From Prevotellaceae bacterium (GTDB lineage: Bacteria > Bacteroidota > Bacteroidia > Bacteroidales > UBA932), in the NCBI GenBank assembly GCA_031284065.1, contig JAITAP010000150.1:1-10991 (forward strand): a stretch of DNA of 10,991 nt. The letters run 5' to 3'. The position numbers and the translations under genes were made by a program. The notes under the pieces were generated by a model. It had not been told where the DNA came from. It saw only the letters and a program-made list of their open reading frames with translations, and did no database searches. Shown here piece by piece: positions 1 to 5,972 of this stretch (positions within the stretch are counted from its first letter, which is position 1; each line of letters starts with the position of its first letter).

Positions 1-1208
1 TACTCCTCCGCCGGCAGCGCTCCGTTTTTCACGCAGAAGTAGTCGTATATTGCGCTCCACGGGAGGGCTTTTTCCTCTTCGAGCAGGGCAAGTCGCTCAA
101 AATTTTGCTCGTTGGCTTCGTACTTGCGCAGCAGCTCAACAGGCTCAAGCAGGGCTTGCAGCAGGGCTTTTTGCGTAGCGCGGCTACCTATCACGTAAGC
201 GCCCATACGGTTAATGGAGCCATCAAAGTAGTCCAGCCCAATGTTCGTCCGGTTCAGCGCGCCTGCGCGTACAATTTCCTGCGCCAGCAGCAGCACGCTA
301 TCGTTGAGGATGACCACATGGTCGCTGTCCCACCGCACGGGGCGGCTCACGTGCAGCATAATTTCCGGCGTGCAGAGCAGCAGAGAGGAGATTTTATCAT
401 ACGTTTCCTCTGTGGGGTGGAAGTGCCCCATGTCGAGCGTGGCCATAATTCCGTTTTGCACGGCGTAGCCCATGTAGAAATCGTGCGAGCCTACGGTAAA
501 GCTCTCCAGCCCGGTGCCAAAGAGCTTGCTCTCCACAGCGTCTTTCACGTCCGGCAGCTTCACCGCAAAAATTTTATCCAGCGATTCCTTCAGGTTTTTA
601 CGGTAGTAGTACCTGTCCACCGTAAGGTCTTTAGAGCCGTCGTGCACCCACAGGTTATGGCAGGCTTTTGAGCCGAGCTGCCGCCCCATTTCGTCGGCAA
701 TGCGGCGGCTACGGATGGTGTGCTCAATCCAAAACTCGCGGATGCTCCGGTCGCGGTGCGCCAGCGTCATGTTGCCGCTTTTGGGGTGCGAAAAGCTGGT
801 GCTGTTAAAGTCCAGCTTCAGCCCGTTGTCCTTAGCCCAGTCTATCCAGCTTTGGAAATGCTTTGGCTCGATTTGGTCGCGGTCAACCTTTTGCCCGCCA
901 AAATCGCCGTAGATGGCGTGTATGCTCACGCGGTGGTGGCCGGGTATGAGCGAAGCCGCTTTCTTAATATCGCTTTTCACCTCCTCAATGTTACGCGCCT
1001 TGCCGGGGTAGTTGCCGGTAACCTGTATGCCGCCGGTCAACGCGCCGCCGGCGTTTTCAAACCCGCTAACGTCGTCTGCCTGCCAGCAGTGCAGCGACAG
1101 TGAAACTTGCTGCAAAGCGTCCAGCGCCTTTGCCGCATCAACTCCAAACTCGGCATAGCGAGCCACAGCTTCGTCGTATGCCTTTTTTACTTTTTCTTCC
1201 GATTTCAT
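1..1208 (-). CDS. rhaA: L-rhamnose isomerase, 3' end beyond the window
   Basis: RhaA interconverts L-rhamnose and L-rhamnulose in the cytoplasm, the first step of the isomerase pathway of rhamnose catabolism. 402 codons are visible from the ATG at 1208; the frame is still open at the window edge, and E. coli RhaA is about 419 aa, so roughly 15-20 residues are missing. The start reads MKSEEKVKKAYDE, then SLSLHCWQADDVSGFE (about residues 36-51) and TLDMGHFHPTEE (about 257-268). Known metal and catalytic ligands of the E. coli enzyme appear with a constant offset of 8: Glu226, Asp259, His262, His286, Asp294, Asp296 and Asp326. These residue matches rest on recalled E. coli numbering. There is no Shine-Dalgarno; the leader just before the ATG is A-rich, as is usual in Bacteroidota. 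The gene is divergent from the AraC-type regulator across a 330-bp region. Other rhamnose genes would be expected just outside the window on the left, but that cannot be seen. Confidence 0.96.
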   Translation of the reverse strand, partial: MKSEEKVKKAYDEAVARYAEFGVDAAKALDALQQVSLSLHCWQADDVSGFENAGGALTGGIQVTGNYPGKARNIEEVKSDIKKAASLIPGHHRVSIHAIYGDFGGQKVDRDQIEPKHFQSWIDWAKDNGLKLDFNSTSFSHPKSGNMTLAHRDRSIREFWIEHTIRSRRIADEMGRQLGSKACHNLWVHDGSKDLTVDRYYYRKNLKESLDKIFAVKLPDVKDAVESKLFGTGLESFTVGSHDFYMGYAVQNGIMATLDMGHFHPTEETYDKISSLLLCTPEIMLHVSRPVRWDSDHVVILNDSVLLLAQEIVRAGALNRTNIGLDYFDGSINRMGAYVIGSRATQKALLQALLEPVELLRKYEANEQNFERLALLEEEKALPWSAIYDYFCVKNGALPAEE

Positions 1209-1230
1209 CTTTTTTTTAGTTTTAATAGTT

Positions 1231-1260
1231 CAACAAGTCAACAAGTCAACAAGTCAACAG
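1231..1260. repeat. 8-bp tandem repeat, about 3.6 copies
   Basis: The unit CAACAAGT is repeated three times perfectly (1231-1254), followed by a partial copy CAACA. It lies about 22 bp upstream of the rhaA start, inside its probable leader. On the rhaA-sense strand it reads as repeated ACTTGTTG. Such a tract could vary in copy number by slippage, but no function is evident. Confidence 0.85.
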
Positions 1261-1286
1261 CGCAAAAAATTCAATAATTGCCGCCA

Positions 1287-1315
1287 TTGTTTTTATAAAA
1301 AATTCGCTATCTTTG
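1287..1315 (+). promoter_or_regulatory. Candidate Bacteroidetes-type promoter facing the AraC-type gene
   Basis: TATCTTTG at 1308-1315 matches the Bacteroidetes -7 consensus TAnnTTTG exactly. TTG at 1287-1289 lies 18 bp upstream, roughly where a -33 TTTG-type element would sit, but only three bases match. Transcription would start a few bases after 1315 and give a leader of about 215 nt before the regulator's ATG, containing the GC-rich fold and the 21-bp duplication. The -7 match is direct observation; promoter activity is inferred. Confidence 0.4.
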
Positions 1316-1330
1316 GGCAACCCTAACGCA

Positions 1331-1399
1331 GGGTATTTGTTGCAGCGTCAGCGTCTGCTGTCGGCTGCCGTTGCCGCAACAGCCGCTCCTCACCGGAGC
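1331..1399 (+). other. GC-rich foldable leader segment
   Basis: This stretch is much more GC-rich than its flanks. TGTTGC (1338-1343) can pair with GCAACA (1376-1381), with CGGC/GCCG (1362-1365 with 1373-1376) inside. A separate short hairpin, GCTCC-TCACC-GGAGC, is at 1385-1399. Just upstream CCCT-AACGC-AGGG (1321-1333) is another small dyad. If transcribed from the promoter at 1287-1315 it would be a structured 5' UTR. It matches no riboswitch class that I recognise, and individual stems of 4-6 bp are weak evidence. Confidence 0.25.
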
Positions 1400-1416
1400 T
1401 TTGCACGCTAACTTTT

Positions 1417-1503
1417 ATGCAAGGGTCATTCTATCGTCAGCAAGGGTCGTTCTATTGTCACCGCAAAGATGGGCTTATTTTGAAAATTATGAAGTTAAGA
1501 TAA
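1417..1503 (+). CDS. Possible 28-aa leader ORF built on a duplicated 7-codon unit
   Basis: From the ATG at 1417 an ORF of 28 codons ends at TAA 1501-1503, 35 nt before the AraC-type start. Its beginning reads MQGSFYRQQGSFYCH: a 7-residue unit repeated, because the DNA carries two adjacent 21-bp copies (1419-1439 and 1440-1460) differing at few positions. The 21-bp period is a whole number of codons, and one of the differences inside the repeat is synonymous (TCA/TCG, Ser). No Shine-Dalgarno is seen. It could be a leader peptide, or the ORF may be accidental and the repeat a DNA-binding site. I recognise no family; coding status is doubtful. Confidence 0.2.
   Translation: MQGSFYRQQGSFYCHRKDGLILKIMKLR
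1419..1460. repeat. Two adjacent copies of a 21-bp unit, candidate AraC-type operator
   Basis: The copies at 1419-1439 and 1440-1460 each begin GCAAGGGTC and end in GTCA, with two internal substitutions (A/G at unit position 10 and C/T at position 16). They abut with no spacer. AraC-family regulators classically bind direct half-sites of about 17 bp with a centre-to-centre distance of 21 bp, two helical turns, so the period and the location beside an AraC-type gene fit an operator. The repeat is directly seen; the operator role is inferred and competes with the small-ORF reading. Confidence 0.5.
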
Positions 1504-1538
1504 TGATTTATTCACTGTAATTTTTGATTTTTTTTTGT

Positions 1539-2462
1539 ATGAACTCAGACAAAGGTATTCGCTATCTGATAGCAAGCGAGCAAGACTTGCAGTGGGGTTT
1601 AACGGTTTGCTCCATTGGTTTTCAGGACATTAACCCGAGCGAAAAGTACCCGCCTCAGCACCATCCAAAGTCGTACCTCTTTACTCCCAACCGGGGGCGC
1701 GTGCTGGACGAGTACCAGCTGATATACATTACCCGCGGCAAGGGCAAATTTTGCTCTGCCAGCCAGCGCTCCATCGCCGTAAAAGAGGGAATGATGTTTC
1801 TGCTTTTCCCCGGAGAGTGGCACACCTACTACCCTTCGGAGCGAACGGGGTGGAGCGAATACTTTATCGGCTGCAAGGGCTACACGATGGACCAGCGGAT
1901 GGAAAAAGGCTTTTTGCTAAAATCCAAGCCTGTTTTTCAGGTGGGCTTGGACGAAGAGGTGGTGCGCCTTTACCACAAAGCAATGGACGTTGCCCACGAG
2001 CAGCTGCCGGGCTTTCAGCAGGTGCTATCGGGGGTTGCCAACATGCTGATAGGCATAGCTTACTCAAGGGATAAAACGATGAATTTTCAGGATAAGAAGG
2101 TGAAGCAGCAAATTGACAGGGCGCGAATTATCATGCTGGAGCACATGAACAAAAGGATAACTCCGGAAATAATTGCCGAGCAGCTGGGCATGAGCTACTC
2201 GTGCTTTCGCAAAACGTTCAAGGAGTACACGGGCTTTGCCCCCATACAGTACATTCAGGAGCTCAAGCTGCAATACGCCAAAGAGCTGCTATGGACAACC
2301 CAGCATACCATCAAGGAAATTGCTTTTATGCTGAACTTTGAGAACGCCGAATACTTTTCGGTATTTTTCAAGAAAAAGCAACGCCTAACGCCTTTGGAGT
2401 ACCGCAACTACTCCAAAGGGTTGGGCGGTAGCCCTCCCCCACCCCACGCCATTGAAGGCTGA
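1539..2462 (+). CDS. AraC-family transcriptional regulator, possibly a RhaR-like rhamnose activator
   Basis: This is a 307-aa DNA-binding regulator. The ATG at 1539 (MNSDKGIRYL) is preferred over an in-frame TTG at 1524, which would only add a short Phe-rich stretch encoded by the T-run. The N-terminal part (about residues 35-120) has the cupin-like sensing domain, with YQLIYITRGKGKF and a buried LLFPGEWHTYYP turn. The C-terminal HTH_18 domain has two helix-turn-helix units at about 209-229 (PEIIAEQLGMSYSCFRKTFK) and 257-282 (TIKEIAFMLNFENAEYFSVF), ending in the family signature TPLEYR. Divergent orientation to rhaA and proximity to a rhamnogalacturonan hydrolase suggest a role like RhaR of Bacteroides thetaiotaomicron, an AraC-family activator of rhamnose genes. 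The family call is firm; the rhamnose role is inferred from context. The last residues (GGSPPPPHAIEG) look like a variable tail that overlaps a dyad shared with the convergent gene. Confidence 0.92.
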   Translation: MNSDKGIRYLIASEQDLQWGLTVCSIGFQDINPSEKYPPQHHPKSYLFTPNRGRVLDEYQLIYITRGKGKFCSASQRSIAVKEGMMFLLFPGEWHTYYPSERTGWSEYFIGCKGYTMDQRMEKGFLLKSKPVFQVGLDEEVVRLYHKAMDVAHEQLPGFQQVLSGVANMLIGIAYSRDKTMNFQDKKVKQQIDRARIIMLEHMNKRITPEIIAEQLGMSYSCFRKTFKEYTGFAPIQYIQELKLQYAKELLWTTQHTIKEIAFMLNFENAEYFSVFFKKKQRLTPLEYRNYSKGLGGSPPPPHAIEG

Positions 2463-2483
2463 CGGCCGGCGGCGGGCTACCGC
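2425..2483. terminator. Dyad across the convergent gene ends, possible bidirectional terminator
   Basis: GCGGTAGCCC at 2425-2434 and GGGCTACCGC at 2474-2483 form a perfect 10-bp inverted repeat with a 39-bp loop. The arms lie inside the last codons of the AraC-type gene and the end of the GH105 gene, which are convergent and separated by only 14 bp. Position suits a shared transcription stop. The loop is long and there is no T-run on either strand, so the terminator call is tentative. Confidence 0.3.
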
Positions 2484-3709
2484 TTCGTTTGGCTCATTTT
2501 CATAATCTCCACGCCGCACTCAAGAATCAAGCCCAAGCCGTGCTTTTCGTTTTCGCCCACCGGCCGGTTGTAGTAGAACGGCAGGTCGTCGGATATTCCC
2601 GTGCCGACGCAAACATCCTTAAAATGCCCGTCGGCTGTGATTTTGGCGGTTTTCATGGCACGCCAACCGTTTAGCGCAATGCTGCGGTACGAATCGGCTA
2701 TCCAGCCCTCGTTTACCGCCTTGGCAACACCGTAGGTAAACAGCGCCGTAACCGATGATTCCTGATAGGAGTCGCTTTTGTCAATCAGCTGACGCCAAAA
2801 GCCCTGCCCGTCCTGATAGCGGGAAAATCCCACAATTTGCCGCTCCAGCAGCGTTTTTAGCGCGTTTTTTTGCGGATGGTCGTCGGGCATTACGCTTAGC
2901 AGCTCGCACGTCGCCAGGGTTATCCACCCGTTGGCTCGCCCCCAGTAGGCAACGCCGTTGCGCTTATCGCCGCTGTAGTAGCAATGGTAGTACAGCTGTT
3001 TGCTCTCATCCCACAGGTAGTCGGCAATGTTGATGATTTGCCTTGCCGCGTCGTCGAGGTACTTGCGGTCGCCGGTAATGTGCGCCAGCCTTGCCAAAAA
3101 CGATACCCCCATGTAGGCGTCGTCTGCCCACACGGTCATTTGCTTCGGAAAGGTGCGGCAGAGCGTGCCGTCGGGCAGCCGCTCCTGCCCTGAGGTGATG
3201 CGCGCGCTGCCATCTTCAAAGTACTTTTTGCAGGCGGCGTTGCTTTTGCCGGTCAGCTCGTACACGTCAATCACCGCAGCGCCCATCGCGCCAAAGTCGT
3301 CCAGCTCTTTCATAGTCCAGAGCTGGCCAAAGCACCACGTATGGTGCTTGCGGTCGTTGCGAAACGTTGCCCGAAAATACTCATAGCTGTCAAAGCCAAA
3401 TTTTACATGCTTCACGGCGTAATCCACGTACTTTTGCTCGCCCAAATGCTGCCCCAGATGAATCATTGCGCGGTCGAGCACGCCGTTGGAGTAGTGCCAT
3501 TCGCCCAGCGGAGATTTGAACTTCACGTCCTCGCCCTTGGGAATATCTTTGGTGGTGGCGTACGTCTTGCCGTCCGTCACGCCGACAAATTCGGTGATCG
3601 GCTGCTGCAAAATGTTGTCGGCAATGCTTCGGAGCGCTTGCTCGTCGGTCTGTTGAGCGCCTGCACGCAGGGCTGTGCAGGCAGCAAGGAGTAAAATAAA
3701 TTTTTTCAT
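2477..3709 (-). CDS. Secreted GH105/GH88-family unsaturated rhamnogalacturonyl hydrolase
   Basis: This 410-aa enzyme belongs to the YteR/GH105 type, which hydrolyses the unsaturated galacturonyl residue from rhamnogalacturonan disaccharides made by polysaccharide lyases, freeing rhamnose. The N-terminus MKKFILLLAACTALRAGAQQ is a signal peptide, most likely cleaved after AGA (residue 18), so the protein should act in the periplasm. The (alpha/alpha)6-barrel features are clear: EWHYSNGVLDRA (about 70-81), WADDAYMG (194-201), which contains the expected catalytic Asp (196 or 197), YWGRANGW (255-262), QESSVTALF (316-324) and VGTGISDD (368-375). Length fits the family. It lies 65 bp downstream of lepB and faces the AraC-type gene across 14 bp. 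The link to rhamnose use through the nearby rhaA is an inference. Exact substrate is unproven; GH88 glucuronyl hydrolase is the alternative. Confidence 0.9.
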   Translation of the reverse strand: MKKFILLLAACTALRAGAQQTDEQALRSIADNILQQPITEFVGVTDGKTYATTKDIPKGEDVKFKSPLGEWHYSNGVLDRAMIHLGQHLGEQKYVDYAVKHVKFGFDSYEYFRATFRNDRKHHTWCFGQLWTMKELDDFGAMGAAVIDVYELTGKSNAACKKYFEDGSARITSGQERLPDGTLCRTFPKQMTVWADDAYMGVSFLARLAHITGDRKYLDDAARQIINIADYLWDESKQLYYHCYYSGDKRNGVAYWGRANGWITLATCELLSVMPDDHPQKNALKTLLERQIVGFSRYQDGQGFWRQLIDKSDSYQESSVTALFTYGVAKAVNEGWIADSYRSIALNGWRAMKTAKITADGHFKDVCVGTGISDDLPFYYNRPVGENEKHGLGLILECGVEIMKMSQTKR

Positions 3710-3774
3710 GCCATAAAATTATTAAGGGTTAGCGTCATGCGCGTGAGGACGGATTAGGAATTTTCTGCTGCCAT

Positions 3775-5118
3775 CTAAATAAACCTAAACAGCCGCTTCC
3801 AGCGTATGTTGAGGGGGAACTTTCTGTCGGGGCTTAGCGATAGCCACACAAACGAGGCTTTGCCCACAATATGGTCTTCGGGGACGTAGCCCCAAAAGCG
3901 TGCGTCGAGCGAGTTGTGGCGGTTATCTCCCATCATCCAGTAGTAGTCCATTTTGAAGGTGTAGGTGGTGGCCTCCTCTCCGTTGAGGAAGATTTTTCCA
4001 TCCTTCTCCGTCAGCGTATTTCCCTCGTACGCCTCAATGATGCGACGGTAGAAAGATAGCGCTACGCTGTCCAGCGCAACGGACGCTCCTTTTTGGGGAA
4101 CCCAAATGGGGCCGTAGGTATCCTCCGTCCAGTCCAAGTCGTCGCGCTGCGGGAACACGCGCTGCCCGTAGGCCTTCGGGTCGGTATTGTTGCGCTTTAC
4201 CAGACCCTGCACGTTGCTCAGCTTGCCTATTTTTTCGGCTTCGAGGTGCGTAAGCGGCATTTCATACGCTCCGTACTGCGCGCTGTAAATACGGTCGGCT
4301 TTGGGAATTTGCATGTTGTCCAGCAGCTTTGAGTTGATGGGCGTCCCGTTGGTCTGCACAAAGTAGTTGTACTGCATTTGGGGAAAAAGTTCTTGCGCCT
4401 GCCCGTTCACAAAAACCTGGCCTGCGGCTATTCGGATGGAATCGCCGGGAACGCCCACGCAACGCTTGATGTAGTTTTCGCGCTTATCCACAGGGCGCGC
4501 CAGAATGGTGTAGTTTTTCCGGATATTGGCGCGGCCGTACTGCCTCACCAGCGCGTAGTAGCTTTCGTTTTGCCGCTCGGCAACAACCGTATCGCCCTCC
4601 GGAAAGTTGAAAACGACAATGTCGTTGCGCTTTACGGTGGTGTACCCCTTGAGCCTGCGGTAGGGGTACTTTAGCCACTCCACGTAGGAGGGCGAGTAGC
4701 GCGTAAACGGCATCGTGTTGTGCACCAGCGGCAGGGCAATGGGCGTGTTGGGTACTTTGGGGCCGTAGGCTACCTTGCTCACAAAGAGGTAGTCGCCCAC
4801 CATCATCGTTTTTTCCATCGAAGAGGTGGGAATGGTGTAGGCCTCAATGAAGAAAAGGCGAATAACGGTAGCCGCCACCACCGCAAAGATTATGGCGTCA
4901 ACCCACTCCAGAACAACGTTGCGCTTTCGCTTCCCGCTTGCATCCTTTTTCGGCTTCCAAAATGCCCAGCGCACCTTTTTGGTGATATAAATATCAAATA
5001 TAACCGCCAACCCGGCGATAAACCAGTAGTTACCCAGCCACGCTACCCACAGCAGGTAGAGCACGGCTACAAAGCCAAATTTAAACCAGCGGTTACGCAA
5101 AATAGTAGCAAACTTCAT
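3775..5118 (-). CDS. lepB: Signal peptidase I, long Bacteroidetes form
   Basis: LepB removes signal peptides from exported proteins at the outer face of the inner membrane, using a Ser/Lys dyad. This protein is 447 aa against 324 in E. coli. The N-terminus has hydrophobic segments at about residues 12-45, a basic loop (KPKKDASGKRKR), then a membrane segment at 73-91 leading into the catalytic region. The nucleophile is Ser100 in IPTSSMEKTMMVGDYLF, the general base Lys218 in YIKRCVGVPGDS, and the C-terminal signature is GDNRHNSLDARFWG (397-410). The extra length is mainly the 220-395 region between the Lys box and the signature, as is common in Bacteroidetes LepB. The gene lies downstream of dapB, a pairing I recall from Bacteroidales, but here two accessory genes intervene. 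The 146-bp leader contains the GTCCACGAATT repeat array. Confidence 0.97.
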   Translation of the reverse strand: MKFATILRNRWFKFGFVAVLYLLWVAWLGNYWFIAGLAVIFDIYITKKVRWAFWKPKKDASGKRKRNVVLEWVDAIIFAVVAATVIRLFFIEAYTIPTSSMEKTMMVGDYLFVSKVAYGPKVPNTPIALPLVHNTMPFTRYSPSYVEWLKYPYRRLKGYTTVKRNDIVVFNFPEGDTVVAERQNESYYALVRQYGRANIRKNYTILARPVDKRENYIKRCVGVPGDSIRIAAGQVFVNGQAQELFPQMQYNYFVQTNGTPINSKLLDNMQIPKADRIYSAQYGAYEMPLTHLEAEKIGKLSNVQGLVKRNNTDPKAYGQRVFPQRDDLDWTEDTYGPIWVPQKGASVALDSVALSFYRRIIEAYEGNTLTEKDGKIFLNGEEATTYTFKMDYYWMMGDNRHNSLDARFWGYVPEDHIVGKASFVWLSLSPDRKFPLNIRWKRLFRFI

Positions 5119-5155
5119 TTTTTAGATATTAAATATTCAACTTGTAGGGTATTGC

Positions 5156-5260
5156 TGTCCACGAATTTTCACTAATTTTTTTGTCCACGAATTACACTAA
5201 TTCCTTTCTGTCCACGAATTTTTCACTAATTTTTGCGGCAATTCGTGCAAATTCGTGGAC
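5156..5260. repeat. GTCCACGAATT repeat array with one inverted copy
   Basis: Three direct, imperfect copies start with GTCCACGAATT and continue into a CACTAATT segment (5157-5179, 5183-5204, 5210-5234). A fourth copy in inverted orientation runs from AATTCG at 5240 to GTGGAC at 5260. The third and inverted copies are separated by only a few bases and can fold into a long hairpin of about 20 pairs with a few mismatches. The array fills the gap between the AlkD-like gene and lepB. Similar AATTCGTGGAC-type sequence is, from memory, dispersed in intergenic regions of many Bacteroidetes genomes; that could not be verified here. In the minus-strand transcript the hairpin could act as a transcript end or 3'-protecting structure after the AlkD-like gene. 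Confidence 0.85.
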
Positions 5261-5264
5261 AAGC

Positions 5265-5972
5265 TTAGCACCGCACGGCTTTACGCTTAAAGCCAAGCCT
5301 TCCCTTGTCCTTTGCCCGTTGGATAGCCTCCTGCGCAGAGGGCAAGGCGCATGTTCCCTTTGTGGCAGTATGGGTTACCTCGCCCATTGCTTTGGCGGTC
5401 TCCATTGCCTCCTCGTGCAACGGCAGGTAGGAAACGCCCACCGCCACAACGAAGTTGTTCATCACATGCTGCACATGGTCGAGTTGCTCATGGATGGTCT
5501 TTGCCACCCTGTTCAGCATGGAGCTTAGCTTGCTGCGGTCAAAAGCGCTGTCCGGTTGCCAGCCTAAAAGCCACTCGTAGCACGACCACCCCGCCGACAT
5601 GTAAAGCTCCTTGCCGCTGTCAATCCAGCGGTCGGCGACACGCTCAGCGCAGCCGGCTTCCGCCAGCGTAACCGCCACCACGTAGTCGGAGAGCATGGGG
5701 AAGTAGGCGACCTCCATCCACCGGTCAAAGTCGGCCTCCGACATGGCGTTTGGATCGGCAATCATCCCCGCAAAATACATGGCATCGTAGTTGCCGGTGG
5801 CGTACAGCTGCTCCGCCAGCGCCTGATTTTTTTTGATTTTCTTGAGCAGCGGCTTCATTGCGCCCGTAGCCACGCCAAAGAGCGGCTCGTGAGCGCCGTT
5901 GCCCACGTAGCGCTTTTTTACGCTATCGCTGCCGAGCGCTTCCAACTCGCGCATAACTTCCTCAAGCGTCAT
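5265..5972 (-). CDS. AlkD-like DNA alkylation repair protein
   Basis: This 235-aa all-helical protein resembles the AlkC/AlkD superfamily of HEAT-like-repeat DNA glycosylases, which remove alkylated bases such as 3-methyladenine and 7-methylguanine. The protein has a cluster of short amphipathic helices typical of this fold: VKKRYVGNGAHEPLFGVATG (18-37), then LAEQLYATGNYDAMYFAGMI (52-71), and MNNFVVAVGVSYLPLHEEA (171-189). The tail GRLGFKRKAVRC is basic and is recognisable from annotated Bacteroidetes members of this group. I could not map the catalytic Asp/Trp residues of Bacillus cereus AlkD with confidence, so activity is inferred from family. Its ATG overlaps the TGA of the DUF1801 gene (ATGA), and a strong Shine-Dalgarno lies just upstream. 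It is separated from lepB by a repeat array. Confidence 0.82.
   Translation of the reverse strand: MTLEEVMRELEALGSDSVKKRYVGNGAHEPLFGVATGAMKPLLKKIKKNQALAEQLYATGNYDAMYFAGMIADPNAMSEADFDRWMEVAYFPMLSDYVVAVTLAEAGCAERVADRWIDSGKELYMSAGWSCYEWLLGWQPDSAFDRSKLSSMLNRVAKTIHEQLDHVQHVMNNFVVAVGVSYLPLHEEAMETAKAMGEVTHTATKGTCALPSAQEAIQRAKDKGRLGFKRKAVRC

Larger units (their letters stand above)
1209..1538. other. Divergent intergenic region rhaA / AraC-type regulator
   Basis: This 330-bp region separates two divergent genes and should contain the control sites for both. From left to right it holds an 8-bp tandem repeat (1231-1260), a candidate rightward promoter (1287-1315), a GC-rich foldable stretch (about 1331-1399), and a 28-codon ORF that contains an adjacent duplication of a 21-bp unit (1417-1503). 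It ends in an AT-rich run just before the regulator's ATG. I found no convincing leftward promoter for rhaA. No tRNA or recognisable riboswitch is visible. Confidence 0.7.

Noticed and set aside
105..1103. Plus-strand open frames across the first kilobase
   Set aside because: They are antisense to rhaA, whose conserved residues are intact throughout.
1464..1471. CATCTTTG on the minus strand as the -7 element of a rhaA promoter
   Set aside because: It misses the first T of TAnnTTTG, has no TTTG-like -33 upstream, and would place the start more than 250 bp from rhaA.
1524..1538. In-frame TTG at 1524 as start of the AraC-type gene
   Set aside because: It would add MIFFC, encoded by a T-run, and the ATG at 1539 begins a normal family N-terminus.
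2477..3709. Lipoprotein signal (LAAC at residues 8-11) in the GH105 protein
   Set aside because: Cys at position 11 is too close to the N-terminus for a normal lipobox; a signal peptidase I site after AGA at residue 18 fits better.
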